64,000 bases of DNA from Lenzites betulinus (Eukaryota; Basidiomycota; Agaricomycetes; Polyporales; Polyporaceae). This document shows, one piece after another, positions 1 to 12,800 of the stretch (the first letter of the stretch is position 1; every line of letters begins with the position of its first letter). Location: the NCBI GenBank assembly GCA_022264855.1, contig JABYQU010000079.1, positions 36,080 through 100,079 on the forward strand, written 5' to 3'. The position numbers and the translations under genes are program-made. The notes beneath the pieces are model-generated. The model had not been told where the DNA came from, searched no databases, and was given only the letters and a program-made list of their open reading frames with translations.

Positions 1-215
1 GCATTGGTTTGAAGGCGAAGACAGTTGGGCCTTTCAAGGAATCGAAGAAGCGTGTCACGCATAATCAAGCTGCACTTGCCGCACATGTCCGTGCAAACGA
101 AGAGATGCGAAGGCGGAAGGCTCTCCTAGGTCGCGGAGCCAAGTCATTCGCCAGGATCGCGAAAGCAGAATCGGAGAGTCGAAGGCAACTCATTGCGAGC
201 CTCAACGCGGACTAG
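1..215 (+). CDS. C-terminal end of an unrecognised protein (partial)
   Basis: An open frame enters from the left edge and stops with TAG at 213-215. About 70 residues are visible; they are rich in Lys, Arg, Glu and Ala (for example RANEEMRRRKALLGRG) and look like a basic, helical tail ending in LIASLNAD. The frame has no stop upstream within the window, so the first base is internal to the gene. No domain is recognisable and I assign no function. It is the same strand as the kinase gene that follows. Confidence 0.5.
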   Translation, partial: IGLKAKTVGPFKESKKRVTHNQAALAAHVRANEEMRRRKALLGRGAKSFARIAKAESESRRQLIASLNAD

Positions 216-916
216 TCGGACTCCTGCGCAGCCCGCCCTCTCCGCCGCCTTCACTCGCCTGTGCGTCCACAACTGCGACACCAGGCGTACGCCGGTCTTT
301 CGTATCGCCCAAGGGCACCCCATTCGTTGGATCGTGGCACGGAGGACACGCATGATTTCTACATTTCTTTGCGATATCCTTACGTCTATCCATGCCAACA
401 ACTCTTCGCGTTTCCAACGACAACGCAGGCCTAGCCTTCCGGTCTATATCCTTGCCGATGACCAATCATTACACTCCCTCCCAGCTGGGACGCCGTCCTT
501 GCCTACGCGCAAGGGGTTGTTTCCATAGTTGTAGATGGCTCGTGTTCGGCAGTATATTGTAGAGTATCCCTATGACATGTATCTACTATCACACACTCAC
601 CGTACTATGTCAGTTGGTGCAATGCATCGCAGTAAGAGTTTGCCCTTTCCAAGCTACATGCCCTGGATCGCGATAGCCGCGGAACCAGACGAATTCATTC
701 CGATCCAAATCTTGTCGCTTGGGCTCGGTCTGCCTGCCGGAATAAGCAGATATAATATGAGCGTCAGCACGCATACGTCTCTCTCCTTCCCCCACATCCC
801 CGTCACCCCAAAACTTCCCGCCCACAGCCCACACACAGGACGCAAAGCAGGCTTTGCAACTTATAGATATACCCGTGCAACTCCCGCCCGTCGACCACTA
901 CCTCTAATAGCCCGGG
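216..916. other. Intergenic region upstream of the YPK1-like kinase
   Basis: About 700 bp between the stop of the left-edge gene and the kinase ATG. Open frames here (for example 193-528) have no recognisable protein features, and one on the plus strand simply runs through the kinase introns. A TATA-like stretch (TTATAGATATA) lies near 861-871, about 50 bp upstream of the ATG. A pyrimidine-rich stretch at 781-835 is typical of basidiomycete promoters. Confidence 0.4.
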
Positions 917-3092
<2,176 letters not shown>

Positions 3093-3706
3093 ACCGCCAC
3101 GCTCGTTCTGTTTCGCATCTACATCTACACCGTGATACTAGGATTCCTTCGCTGCATACGGCACGGAGGACGGCCATCTCTATGTTCTGGGTTTGTTCCG
3201 AGGATCCCTACCCGCGTCTTTCCTTACACACATCGTCGCTAATCGCACCCTGCTCATCGTTGCGTTCGTTTTGTTTGTCCCACTACTGCGCATGCGCACC
3301 ATACAGTACATAGTAATAAGACCATTCCGCGCAGCACGCGAAGTTGCGAAGCTGTACTCTTGATTATTGCTTCATTACCGCAGTATGCGGTGCGCGTCCG
3401 AGGATGCCTGCTGTTGCGGCGGTGGGTGCTGCTGCGTGGGCAGCGCGCGGGTGCCTCGCGGGCCCTTCACGCACGCATCTGCTGGGCACGGCAGGGGAAA
3501 TACGAGTGAGTAAGCGGGGAAGCAAGCACTGGCGCAGACCCGCACCGTCTTGGGGCACGCGGAGGCCAGCCGGCTGGGCGAGTGGGACTCCGCTCTAAAG
3601 GGCGCCTAGCGCCCCGCGCTGCTCTCTACCGTCATCATCACACACGCCTCGCACGTCCTATCTTTCCTCCACATCCCCCTCGCCCCCGCCCCCCGACGTT
3701 TTTAAA
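3093..3706. other. Intergenic region between kinase and VAP genes
   Basis: About 610 bp holding the 3' flank of the kinase and the promoter of the VAP gene. The last 60 bp before the VAP ATG are strongly pyrimidine-rich (CCTCC, CCCCCT, CCCCCGCCCCCC) and end in TTTTTAAAATG. Nothing else was recognised. Confidence 0.4.
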
Positions 3707-5089
3707 ATGTCTGTCTCGCTCAACCCAAGCAGCGTCTTGGGCTTCAACAGTGCGTCGATCTGCCCCCATGCGTGCCACTCGGGCGATTGACCGCTCCCCC
3801 ATGTTCGGTTCGGTTTGCTGTTGCAGGACCGTTCACCCAGTCCGTCAAACGCACCCTCCAAATCACGAACCACAATGCGCAACCGGTTGCGTTCAAGGTC
3901 AAGACGACCGCCCCCAAGGTGAGCACGGCGCTGTGCGGTGTGCATGCATTGGCTGAGCGCGGACACGTACATAGCTCTACTGCGTGAGGCCCAACTCCGG
4001 TCGGGTCGAGCCTGGAGAGACCGTTGAGGTTGCAGGTACGCTAATTCATGAATGTGGAGACAATGTGGAAAGCTCATTGCCTGCCCACTGCGTCCAGTAA
4101 TGCTGCAAGCTATGAAAGAAGATCTTCCCATCAACACCAAATGCAAAGACAAGTTCCTCATCCAAAGCACTGTCATCACCCCCGAGAAGGAGAGCTTCGC
4201 GCTGCAGGATATCGTACGTCGCATGTTCTGTCCTTGAATTCGCTTTCTCACAACATGACAGTGGACAGGCGACGGTGATGAAGTTCACTCCCAGAAGATC
4301 AGGGTGGTCTATCTGCCGCCCGAGGGCCAGACTGTTCCGGAGGAGGACGAGACGCATGCGAATATGAGCTCGCTGCTCAGTGTTCCGGGCCAGGACGTGA
4401 GTGGCAGAATTCCAAAGTCTTGACATTGTTTGACGGCCTGCCCATCACAGAACTATGCCACTGTCCGCCAGCATCCTATTGGCAACGGCCACGCAACTCG
4501 CGAACCCAGCACAGGTGAAGAGAGCACAATCCAGGCCCCGAGACAGGAGGAGTTCCACCATGACGCGCCCTCCACGCCTCCGCCTAATGTTGCGGTCCAC
4601 CCCCCGGAGCCGCCAGTTGAGGAACCTCAGATGGACGACAGTGTCGGCATTGTTAACGTCAGTGTACACGCGCCTCCTGCCCATGTTTCACCGCCTCCGT
4701 CGCCGCCTACGCGTGCTGCGCCGGTGCCAGACCCTAACCCGGAGCTGGTCAAGAAGCTCGAGGAGGCTCAGGCCGAAATTGAGCGGTTGAGGCAACTCAT
4801 TGCTTCCATGCCGGAGCCTAGCACGGTCCCTACCACCACCGTCACGACCCCGACGGAGCTTCGCCATAGGCGACGGCCGCTCTCGGACGACGGGAGCAGC
4901 ACATACGATGGACGCACCACCTACGGTGCTCGCACGACTTACGACGACGACGGCCGCACGGCCTACGATGCGCAGACGGATGTCAGCAGCTATGTCGGCA
5001 GCGAGGTGCCGCCGCCGGAGGGTGTCCCATTACAGGTGGTCATCATCATCGCGCTCGGCGTGTTTGTCACCACGTATCTATTCTTCTGA
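3707..5089 (+). CDS. SCS2: VAP / Scs2-type MSP-domain ER membrane protein
   Basis: The N-terminus reads MSVSLNPSSVLGFN, then TQSVKRTLQITNHNAQPVAFKVKTTAPK and VRPNSGRVEPGETVEV across several short introns. This is the immunoglobulin-like MSP domain that binds FFAT motifs. The MSP domain closes with KDKFLIQSTVITPEK and VHSQKIRVVYLPPEG. A Pro/Glu-rich linker follows, then a coiled-coil stretch (ELVKKLEEAQAEIERLRQL) and a single C-terminal membrane anchor (VVIIIALGVFVTTYLFF) directly before the stop. This is the exact layout of yeast Scs2 and metazoan VAP: a tail-anchored ER protein that tethers the ER to the plasma membrane and recruits lipid-transfer and sphingolipid/PI regulators. A run of Tyr-Asp-x-Thr repeats (TYDGRTTYGARTTYDDD) before the anchor is unusual and may be a lineage-specific spacer. 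Confidence 0.92.
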
Positions 5090-5585
5090 TCTGCAACACG
5101 CCGTATGGAATAGCGTTATACGTAGCACTCTCAGCTGTCTGGACACCCTCCGCTTGAAGCCTTTTTATTCGCTGCATTCGTATCATATCATATCGTTTCT
5201 GAAGTTACCCTGTTCTCTCTGTCTTTACCCTGCAACATAATCACCACTGATGTCCCTCCCACTCGTTCACTCCGGATTATCGTTTCACTTGTCAAAGGGC
5301 ACTCATTCCTTTACCTTTTCCTTCTGCTCGTCCCTCGCGCGCTCTCGGTGGTGATCTTACGGTACTGTTTAGCTTGTACGTACTTATTTTATTATACAAA
5401 CGCTCCGGAATGCACCACGATGCATGGCGTCTTGTGCTCGATACCCCAGCTTCCTTTTCGCCTGCTTTCTGTTGCCTCCAAAACCGCATGTCGTATACGT
5501 ATGTTCCGAGTCAGGCGCTCCGTCCTAGGCTAGCTTTATCATGCCGCTCCTGGTAATCCCCTATGACACCACCACTATAACAAGT
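5090..5585. other. Convergent 3' intergenic region (VAP / CE16)
   Basis: About 500 bp between two convergent stop codons. It should hold both polyadenylation regions. A T-rich stretch with TTATTTTATTATAC lies near 5382-5398. No coding signal or repeat was recognised. Confidence 0.4.
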
Positions 5586-6996
5586 TCACTTGGACGCCGC
5601 TCGGAGTTCCGCCTCGACCGCCTGTGCAAGCAGCCGGTGGACGTGCTCGGTAGGATGCCCCGTGTCTGTAAGTATGGTCAGATCTGCAGGAATGTACCCA
5701 GTCCGTCCGGAAAGTACGTACTGAACCAGAAGAAGTCCGGGTCCTTGCACTCGCAGAACCCGGTGATGTTCTTGAACCCGTGCTCCGGCGCGGTGTCGAG
5801 GATCGTGTTGAACCACGTGTGCGCGTCGAACGAGAGCACGGTCACGTCGCGGTGCGCCTGCGCGAATGCAGCAGTGTGCGCGGCGAGCGCGGCGTTGTAG
5901 TCGAGGATGTTCTGCTTGTAGGTCGGCGCGATCGCGGTGCCGATGTGGTCCGGGGAGCGCTCCATGGGCGGGACGTTGAAGAAGAGATACGTCCCGCGCA
6001 GGTCGTTGTCGTACGCTTTTTGCTGTGCAGCGGAGGGAAGCCTGTTAGTACTAGGGAACGGCATGCTGAGAGGGGTGAGCGGCGTACGACTGCTCCGAAG
6101 AGGGACTGCATCTCGAGCTCCCAGAAGGCTTTGTAGCCTGCTTCTGTCAGCTGTAATGCACAACGGTGAGCGGGAAGTGGGTGTATGCGGGTATGGGAGA
6201 CCTTACATTGAGGTTGAGCGTGTCTCCGGTGTCGTTGATCCCGATCCACCACGCGACGAGGGTCTCAGCGGGAGGGTGCGGGACGACGTCTGACGCGTAT
6301 GCTGCCCATTGGTTCACTTCGTCGACGAGGTCGATGGTGAAGTTGTGGTGCAGTGGCAAGCTACGTGAGCGGTGCGCCGTGTCAGCTACATCGTACTCGC
6401 CCCCTAATAGTGATTTCGATGGGCTTACAGCGCCTGGTCGACATCTGCCCCGGCGAAGGCAAAGTTCCACAGTTGGTGAGGCGAGCAGTCTGCCGGCTTT
6501 CCTTGGAAACACCCGGTCAAGAATTCGGTCTGTGGACGGCCTATTAGATGACTTTACACGCAAATTTAGGGCTACGTACCCAGTTGGACCCATCTGAGCT
6601 GGTCTATGAATCGCGCGAATCGCAAGTCAGTCATCGGCATTTCCAACTCTAAGTACTGATGCCACTCACATTCTTCGGGGAGATCTCATCCTCAAGCAAC
6701 TCTTTCGGTGTGAAGGAGAAGTGGAATGCGTCTCCTATGAAACTGTACAGATCATTAATATTCCGTCAGGGGGCTACCTATGCGGTCAGGACAGGCTGCC
6801 ACACATACCTGAATGTGTTAAGCCCTTCAGTGCCCTGGACGAATGTATACGAGTCCCCAAAGGCGTATACATATTTCGTGCGATCCCAGTTGAATTTGTG
6901 AGCCGCCGTCGAAGGTACTGGTACGCCGAACACAGTTGAGGTCGCCGCAAGTCCCACGGCTACCGTGGCGAGAACAACTGTGGAGGAGGGGGCCAT
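5586..6996 (-). CDS. Secreted GDSL/SGNH esterase, carbohydrate esterase family 16 type
   Basis: The minus-strand ATG at 6994-6996 opens a signal peptide (MAPSSTVVLATVAVGLAATS). The first mature block is KFNWDRTKYVYAFGDSYTFV, which contains the nucleophile Ser in GDSY. Later exons give WWIGINDTGDTLN (block III, with the G-x-N-D oxyanion Asn) and FFNVPPMERSPD. The C-terminal DTGHPTEHVHRLLA carries the catalytic D-x-x-H pair. Order, spacing and length (about 310 residues) fit CE16 acetylesterases, which remove acetyl groups from xylo- and other oligosaccharides during hemicellulose breakdown. Several introns interrupt the gene; exon limits are by eye. Its promoter region is shared divergently with the SOD gene. 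GDSL lipases of other families are possible, but the block sequences look like the fungal CE16 group. Confidence 0.85.
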
Positions 6997-7841
6997 CGGG
7001 GGCTGGGTGAAGGCTGCTCAATGCTCCCCAACTCGACCCGTGGTTTTAATCCTCGCCGTGTAGATCAGCTAACACCGAACCCGGTACGCGCTGCGTCCAG
7101 CTGACCGGGTGCTCGATGGGTTCGCTGCACTTCCATGTGCCTCAGATGTCTGCGACGTGGGGAGGCGGATGACCTGGAGCAGCATTCTACTGCTCCCCAA
7201 CAAGTTCGCTCTGAAAGGCGGGCCGTCGGGGGCATCATATGCGCATTTCGTAACGCGTCGCGTGTTTCGTAGCGCGGATGGATGAGGTCACCTTGTCACT
7301 TGTGGTCTTCCTACAGCGTCGGCAATTAATAGCGTCTAAACCCCCAGGAACAACCTGCACCAACCTTGATCGCACGGCGTCGGTAAATGCGTGCCTAGGT
7401 GTGCCTCCACCGTTTATTCTTATAAAAATAATGCCAGCTTGTAGGAAGCCATGTATACGTACGTCCAACTACCCCGGCGTACCTTGATGGAGGTCAACAA
7501 GCCCGCCGCTGCAGGCGACGCGCGTGGTCGCGATCGGCGGAAGCGGACCCTTCCGAGCGGCCCGCGACGCGTGCTACCACACGACCTCCGAGCTGGTCGT
7601 CATCGTCGCTGACAACGGCGAGGGCGATGGTACCGGCGTTGACGACGAGCAACAGATCAATGAGTAATGCATGCACTCGACTGGATCGGCGCCCGTGTGA
7701 GGCAGGACGCCGGGAGTGTGTGAATGGCCGGTGCGGCCGTTTCTCAGCAGCACTGCGAGCACAAGAGGCATTTCTGCCTTGAACGACCCCCACCCCTTCG
7801 GCACACGCGAGCTCATCGTCGCCCAAAACATTCCGCTTGCC
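6997..7841. other. Divergent intergenic region between CE16 esterase and SOD genes
   Basis: About 845 bp that must hold both promoters. A TTTTAA-type A/T stretch lies near 7044-7050, some 50 bp upstream of the esterase ATG. The right half contains a coding-like stretch described separately (7515-7667). No repeats were seen. Confidence 0.35.
7515..7667 (+). other. Coding-like orphan stretch, possible exon remnant
   Basis: Directly after a plausible intron end (CTGCAG) there is a 51-codon open frame ending in TAA at 7665-7667. It reads ATRVVAIGGSGPFRAARDAC and finishes VDDEQQINE. Its third-position GC bias is like that of real exons, and no upstream exon in frame could be identified. It may be the last exon of a decayed gene, or an upstream exon read in the wrong frame. 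I do not recognise it. Confidence 0.2.
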
Positions 7842-8732
7842 ATGGATCTCAACCCCACGCGCCAGTCGAGGCAGCCTCGTTTCGCCATCACCGCCTCGTT
7901 CACGCTCATCGCGGTGTTCCTCATCTGGCTCCTTCTCCCAAGACACTCCGCCCTCGACGATGAGATTCTGTCGCCGCCTATTATCTCCAAGGTCGGCCTG
8001 TCTTTTCATGATGTGCCTGGCGATGATGAACGAAAGATGTTGCGCAGGCGGTCACGGTGCTGAAGGGAGAGGAAGTGAGCGGCACAGTCACGTTCACGCA
8101 GCTCTATCCTACCGCACCAGTCACCGTTTCCGGTGAAATCAAGAACCTCGACCCCTCAGCCAAGCGCGGTTTCCATATCCAGTACGTGTCATATAATACT
8201 ATAACGCTGCCCCTCAAGCTTAAATGACCTGCTAGTGCTTCTGGGGACTTGAGCAACGGCTGCACCTCGGCGGGCCCCCACTTCAACCCGTTCAGCCGCA
8301 CGCACGGCGCCCCGACCGACAAGAACAGGCATGCCGGCGACCTGGGCAACATCGAGAGCGACTCCAAGGGTATTGCCTCGTTCTCATTCGAGGACAGCTT
8401 CATTTCGCTCAATGGGCCGCTGAGCATCGTCGGGTACGTCATTGCCATTAATTAAGACCCCTTGCGTTCCTGACATCGGTTATGGAACTACAGACGGGCG
8501 GTTGTCGTTCATGCTGTGCGTGTATATCAAATGCTGCTACAAATTATGTCGCTGATTGTTTTGCGCAGGGTACCGACGACCTTGGCAAGGGAGGGGATGA
8601 TGAGTCGCTGAAGACAGGGAACGCCGGCGCCCGCGCAGCGTGTGGTGTGATTGGTGAGCCCACATGAACTATCATTGTAGCCTTTATATCTTCGAAAACT
8701 TACATGGTGTCTATGCAGGAATTGGTGCTTGA
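7842..8732 (+). CDS. SOD1: Cu/Zn superoxide dismutase, possibly membrane-anchored
   Basis: The SOD fold is read across several exons: [18 protein letters not shown], then GFHIHASGD (joined over the intron at about 8180-8234), [46 protein letters not shown] and ACGVIGIGA-stop. The copper and zinc histidines, the zinc Asp, both disulfide cysteines and the electrostatic-loop residues are all present. The usual Phe of the GFHVHEFGD signature is Ser here. The best upstream exon (ATG at 7842) is in frame through an intron at 7992-8047 and encodes about 50 extra residues with a hydrophobic helix ([19 protein letters not shown]). This would make a type II anchored or secreted enzyme rather than the cytosolic form. 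The donor of that intron (GTCGGC) is non-consensus, so the N-terminus is less certain than the catalytic part. Confidence 0.88.
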
Positions 8733-9889
8733 CGTATGATATCCCAAGGACGGGACTTTATAGCGTGCCTTAGCTACCCATGAGTGTTACACAAACGTTT
8801 GCTCATTGCCCCTGGTTCATGACCTTATTTACAGAAGTACTCACGATGTATGGAGTAGGACAGCCTCTACCAGTTCAGTCGGTTCTGCTGCATGACTCGG
8901 ATCCGGTCCATCCTCGTTCATCTCGGTCTACTAAGGTGGCTGCCAACGATACGTCCTCCGTCTCCCGTGTGACTCGCAGCTAGGCCTCGTAGATACTCTA
9001 CGCATACGTACAGTGGTCTATCATGCTGGCGTCTGAGAAAGACATCTGAACGAAACCCGCCTTCGGAAAAGAGCTACAATATAGCCATGAATCATGTCCA
9101 GGAACTCTTCAGCCTGAGGGAATCTCTTCGAAGAGAGAACTGTAAAATAACGACTGTGAGAGGATGAGGTATGATAGGGTGATGACACGCGGGGTGAATA
9201 GAATGCTTATGTCGAGGACGTCGACTAAGCCTTTATAAAAGCTGGGAATTTAGTCCGTTGCGGCATACGCCACGGCTTGTGGCAGGGGTGGCGGCAAGGT
9301 TGGGCGCAGTACTACATGGCACGTAGCGTTGGGGTGCGTGGCATCTCTGTTGTTCATGTCATTGCGAGGTGGGTCACATAATGTTTAGTGTCTCTCCGAG
9401 TTTCGATGAATAGGTTTACAAGACCACTGTTTATGAGTTCGATCGCTGCTGGACGAGCGTTTTAAGTAAGTACTTCGCATGGGACAATCATGGCACTGCA
9501 ACTTGCCTTGTCAACGTTCTCATCGAACCACCACGAGCCAATCTACCGTTCCATGAATCACTCCCATACACCCACCATAGCGTCCTTCACCACCAAGTTA
9601 AAGCACAACCAGTACTACTAGTGATCAGACTAAGCCTCGAGAGCTCTGGCGCCTATCTATAGCTCGTACAATAATCGCCGATCACACCCACGTGGCGATT
9701 GTCCTCGGCACATCGGCATAGACGCGTCTTGAGCTCGACCGTATACCCGAGTCGTATACCTCCGAGTCGACCTTGCTGAGCTTGACAGTAGCTTCCGGGT
9801 GCTCTCGCTGCTCGGGTCATCTGCGGTTTCTTACTACGGTTATCTTTTACCTGGCCACTCATATCTAAGCTCTCGGACACTCGCCAAAC
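8733..9889. other. Long intergenic region upstream of the Rictor gene
   Basis: About 1.16 kb with no convincing open frame. A good TATA-like sequence, TTTATAAAAG, lies at 9232-9241, but about 650 bp from the Rictor ATG. It would therefore serve either a long 5' leader or an unannotated transcript. Nothing else was recognised. Confidence 0.35.
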
Positions 9890-12800
9890 ATGCCTGTGAC
9901 AGTCTCAGAACATAGCAGCCACGGCAGTCTCTCGATCCCTCACTCAACTGATGACGGGACCTCCAATGGCACAGCGACACCAACTACTGCACAGAGCGTA
10001 CCCAATCAGTCCTGGGCGACTTCAGACTCTTCTACACTTGTCCCCGAGGCAGATAGGGAATCGCAAGTAAGACTATTGTGTGGCTCCGTGGCTGAGACGG
10101 GGGACGCTGATCCGGCGAGCTTCGCGCACAGCTCCAATTCCTCTCCGAGCAACTCAAGGTCGAGAAGCGCATAAAGGAGGGAGCAGAGAATCTACTTCTC
10201 ATGGATCTGAATGTAAGTCCGCGCGCGTGTGTTTTGTGATCATAATCACTCCGCCTGTGGCATGACGCCCCCCCCCCCCCCTGCATTGCCATTGCCATCA
10301 AGGAGAAATAGATCCGCCGGCAGCCCTGAGTTCCAATTGCCAGACCGCAAAATGCGCTTTGTAATCCTTTGTTCCATAATCTCATATGCTCTTGAAGGGC
10401 GCACTACGAAGTCAAGTGGAGTCCGAGCTTGCCACAGCAAAGAAGAAAATCCAAGTTATTCAGAAATCCATGGAGTCTGGTGCGCCTCTCAACGCGTCTC
10501 AGGCGTGTGGCTATAGCTTAACCGTACCTAAGTGTCTGGTCGTACTGCGCGTAAAAGAAGTGTGGAAACCAATGTAAATGGAAGACGCAAGTTCACAGGC
10601 CAGCCGTTACAGTCAACAGTAGGGTGGAAGGAAGAAGGCACAGAAAGAGGTAATATCACGGATTTACTATTCAATGGACTCCGTCTAACAACTGCGCAGA
10701 CGACTTTCGTACCGCGATGCACCAGGCCAACAGTGCAATAAAGGCTCTCGTGCTGCTCTCTAAGCAGCACTCCTACAATCATACCACGTCCTCTGCGGGT
10801 TCGCCCTCAACATCTCCGTCTACTTCCACTTTACCGAATCCTGCCACCGCGAGTGAGGCGGAGCTGAACCGAGCGCGAATCGAGAATATGGCCAAGCTTA
10901 TCAGTCTCCTTCAACGCAACGTTCGTGTCAAGTACGAGCTAGACGTGGGAGAAGTCGTGCACGCGTTAGTATATGTTTTCCCGTGTTAGCCGCTGTGCCT
11001 AATTTGAGACGTCATACAGCGTATTGCCATCCCTTGCGGACAAGGCTTCCAAACAAGCTCGAGCTACGGCCTACAGGCTCATCCGTCATGCACTGGTTGA
11101 CTCGCATTCGGTGAGACGCCTCGGAGAACAGAACATGGATTGGTATATTGTTAAGTGCGTGGGGTAGGACATCGCACTTGACACACCACCTGACCATATA
11201 CCAGGTCGCTATCCCGGGACAACAAACACACAGTCGAGAAAGAACAGGTCATCAAACTCATAAGAACTGTGGTTGATATTGGCTCAGAACGGCACTCGCC
11301 ACATTCCACTATTGGATCCGGGACCGTGCCCCTCTCCGACGCGGTTATGCGTGCTTTGATTGCTGTAGCAGAATACCCCGAAGATCCGTTCAAGCCGATC
11401 TGTGTGCAGACATTGACAGAGATCAGTGAGTAATACATGTCATGGACTTGCCGTACCAAGCGCTAAACGAATCAATAGTGCTCATCGACATTGATTTGAT
11501 GGCGCGAACAGGGGGCATCCGAGTACTTCTGCATGCGCTTTCAGAAGGCCCAATGGAGATGGCCCCACTCCTGGCGGCCGCGTTCTTGCACATAGTCGAC
11601 TCGCCCAAAACGAGAGCGTACCTTGCGCCGGGTACTGATCTCGAGGTATGTCTTCTTTCACCCTGGGCAAGGAATCACGACCAAATGTGGTTACAGATCG
11701 CCCTTTCTGGTATCACCGACGCCTACGGTAAGGGCCCAGAATACAAGGACAAGATCAAGGGATGCACCGCAATTGTCTCGTCAATGCTCCGCACATGGAG
11801 TGGTAGGTCATTTTCTGCATGGCTTGCTGGAACTCGATGCTGAATACGCTGAAGGCCTCATGTACTGCTGCATAAACGACATGACCGCTATCCGAGTGGT
11901 CATAGACTGTCTACGCGTACCCTCCTTAGAAACACGGGTTAGTCATAGCAATTTCCAGCCTCTTCACGCTCTCATCCCGCTATGCGCTTAGGAAGTCATT
12001 CTCGACATGTTTTTCGACCTACTCAACATCAAGCCGCCGGAGTGGCATCGAGCATTCATCGACGGTAGACGGCTGACCAGTAAGTGATACTTAATGAACA
12101 GCCAGCAATGTTCTTATTCGATCTGTGGTAGCATATCGAAGATCCAGGCATAGTGCAGATCTGGGTCATCAACATGATATACCCCACAAATCGCAAGATA
12201 CCCTCAAGCTGACTGATCAGTATATCGCATTACTTATCTTGGTTTTCTCCAAAGCCGGGCTTCTGGATGTGTGTTGCGGTTCCGGGGATGTGCACTTTGC
12301 GCTACTGACACATTCATTCTGGCAGGCTTTGACATCAATGTTCGAAGAGTCCAGCGTCGGGTCCGCGCTATCGCGGAAAGCGACTCTCCTCATGGCGGAG
12401 ATTCTGCAGAAAGCCAACCGTGTATTACCACTATCTATCGCAGCTAGGATTCAGGTGCGACCGTCTCGCTCCTGCACTTAGACAAAGGCACAGGCAATGA
12501 CGTGAATTCCCCCGTAGGCGCTGCCACGAGTGTTCAGCCTGGCGTCGGACTACGATGACAACGAGCACAGAATTGTTGGGTCTTCAGCACTGTCAGCAAT
12601 CGACAGTTTCAACCGCTACCGGTCGCGACTAGAACCTGCAGTGAAGGGCGACACGCGACCGAGGTTGGTCCAAGAACGGTGCTCCACGTGCGCTGATTAA
12701 CCTTGGTGTCTTTTAGGGCGAACTCGATCGAGGAAGCCGTGCGCCGCGGCCAACGCCAGGCCGAGCAGGTCAAACTCAAGATCGGCATGCAGATGGACGA

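Noticed and set aside
8780..8983. 67-codon ATG frame downstream of SOD
   Set aside because: No motif, no exon neighbours and unremarkable codon use; expected by chance in 1.2 kb.
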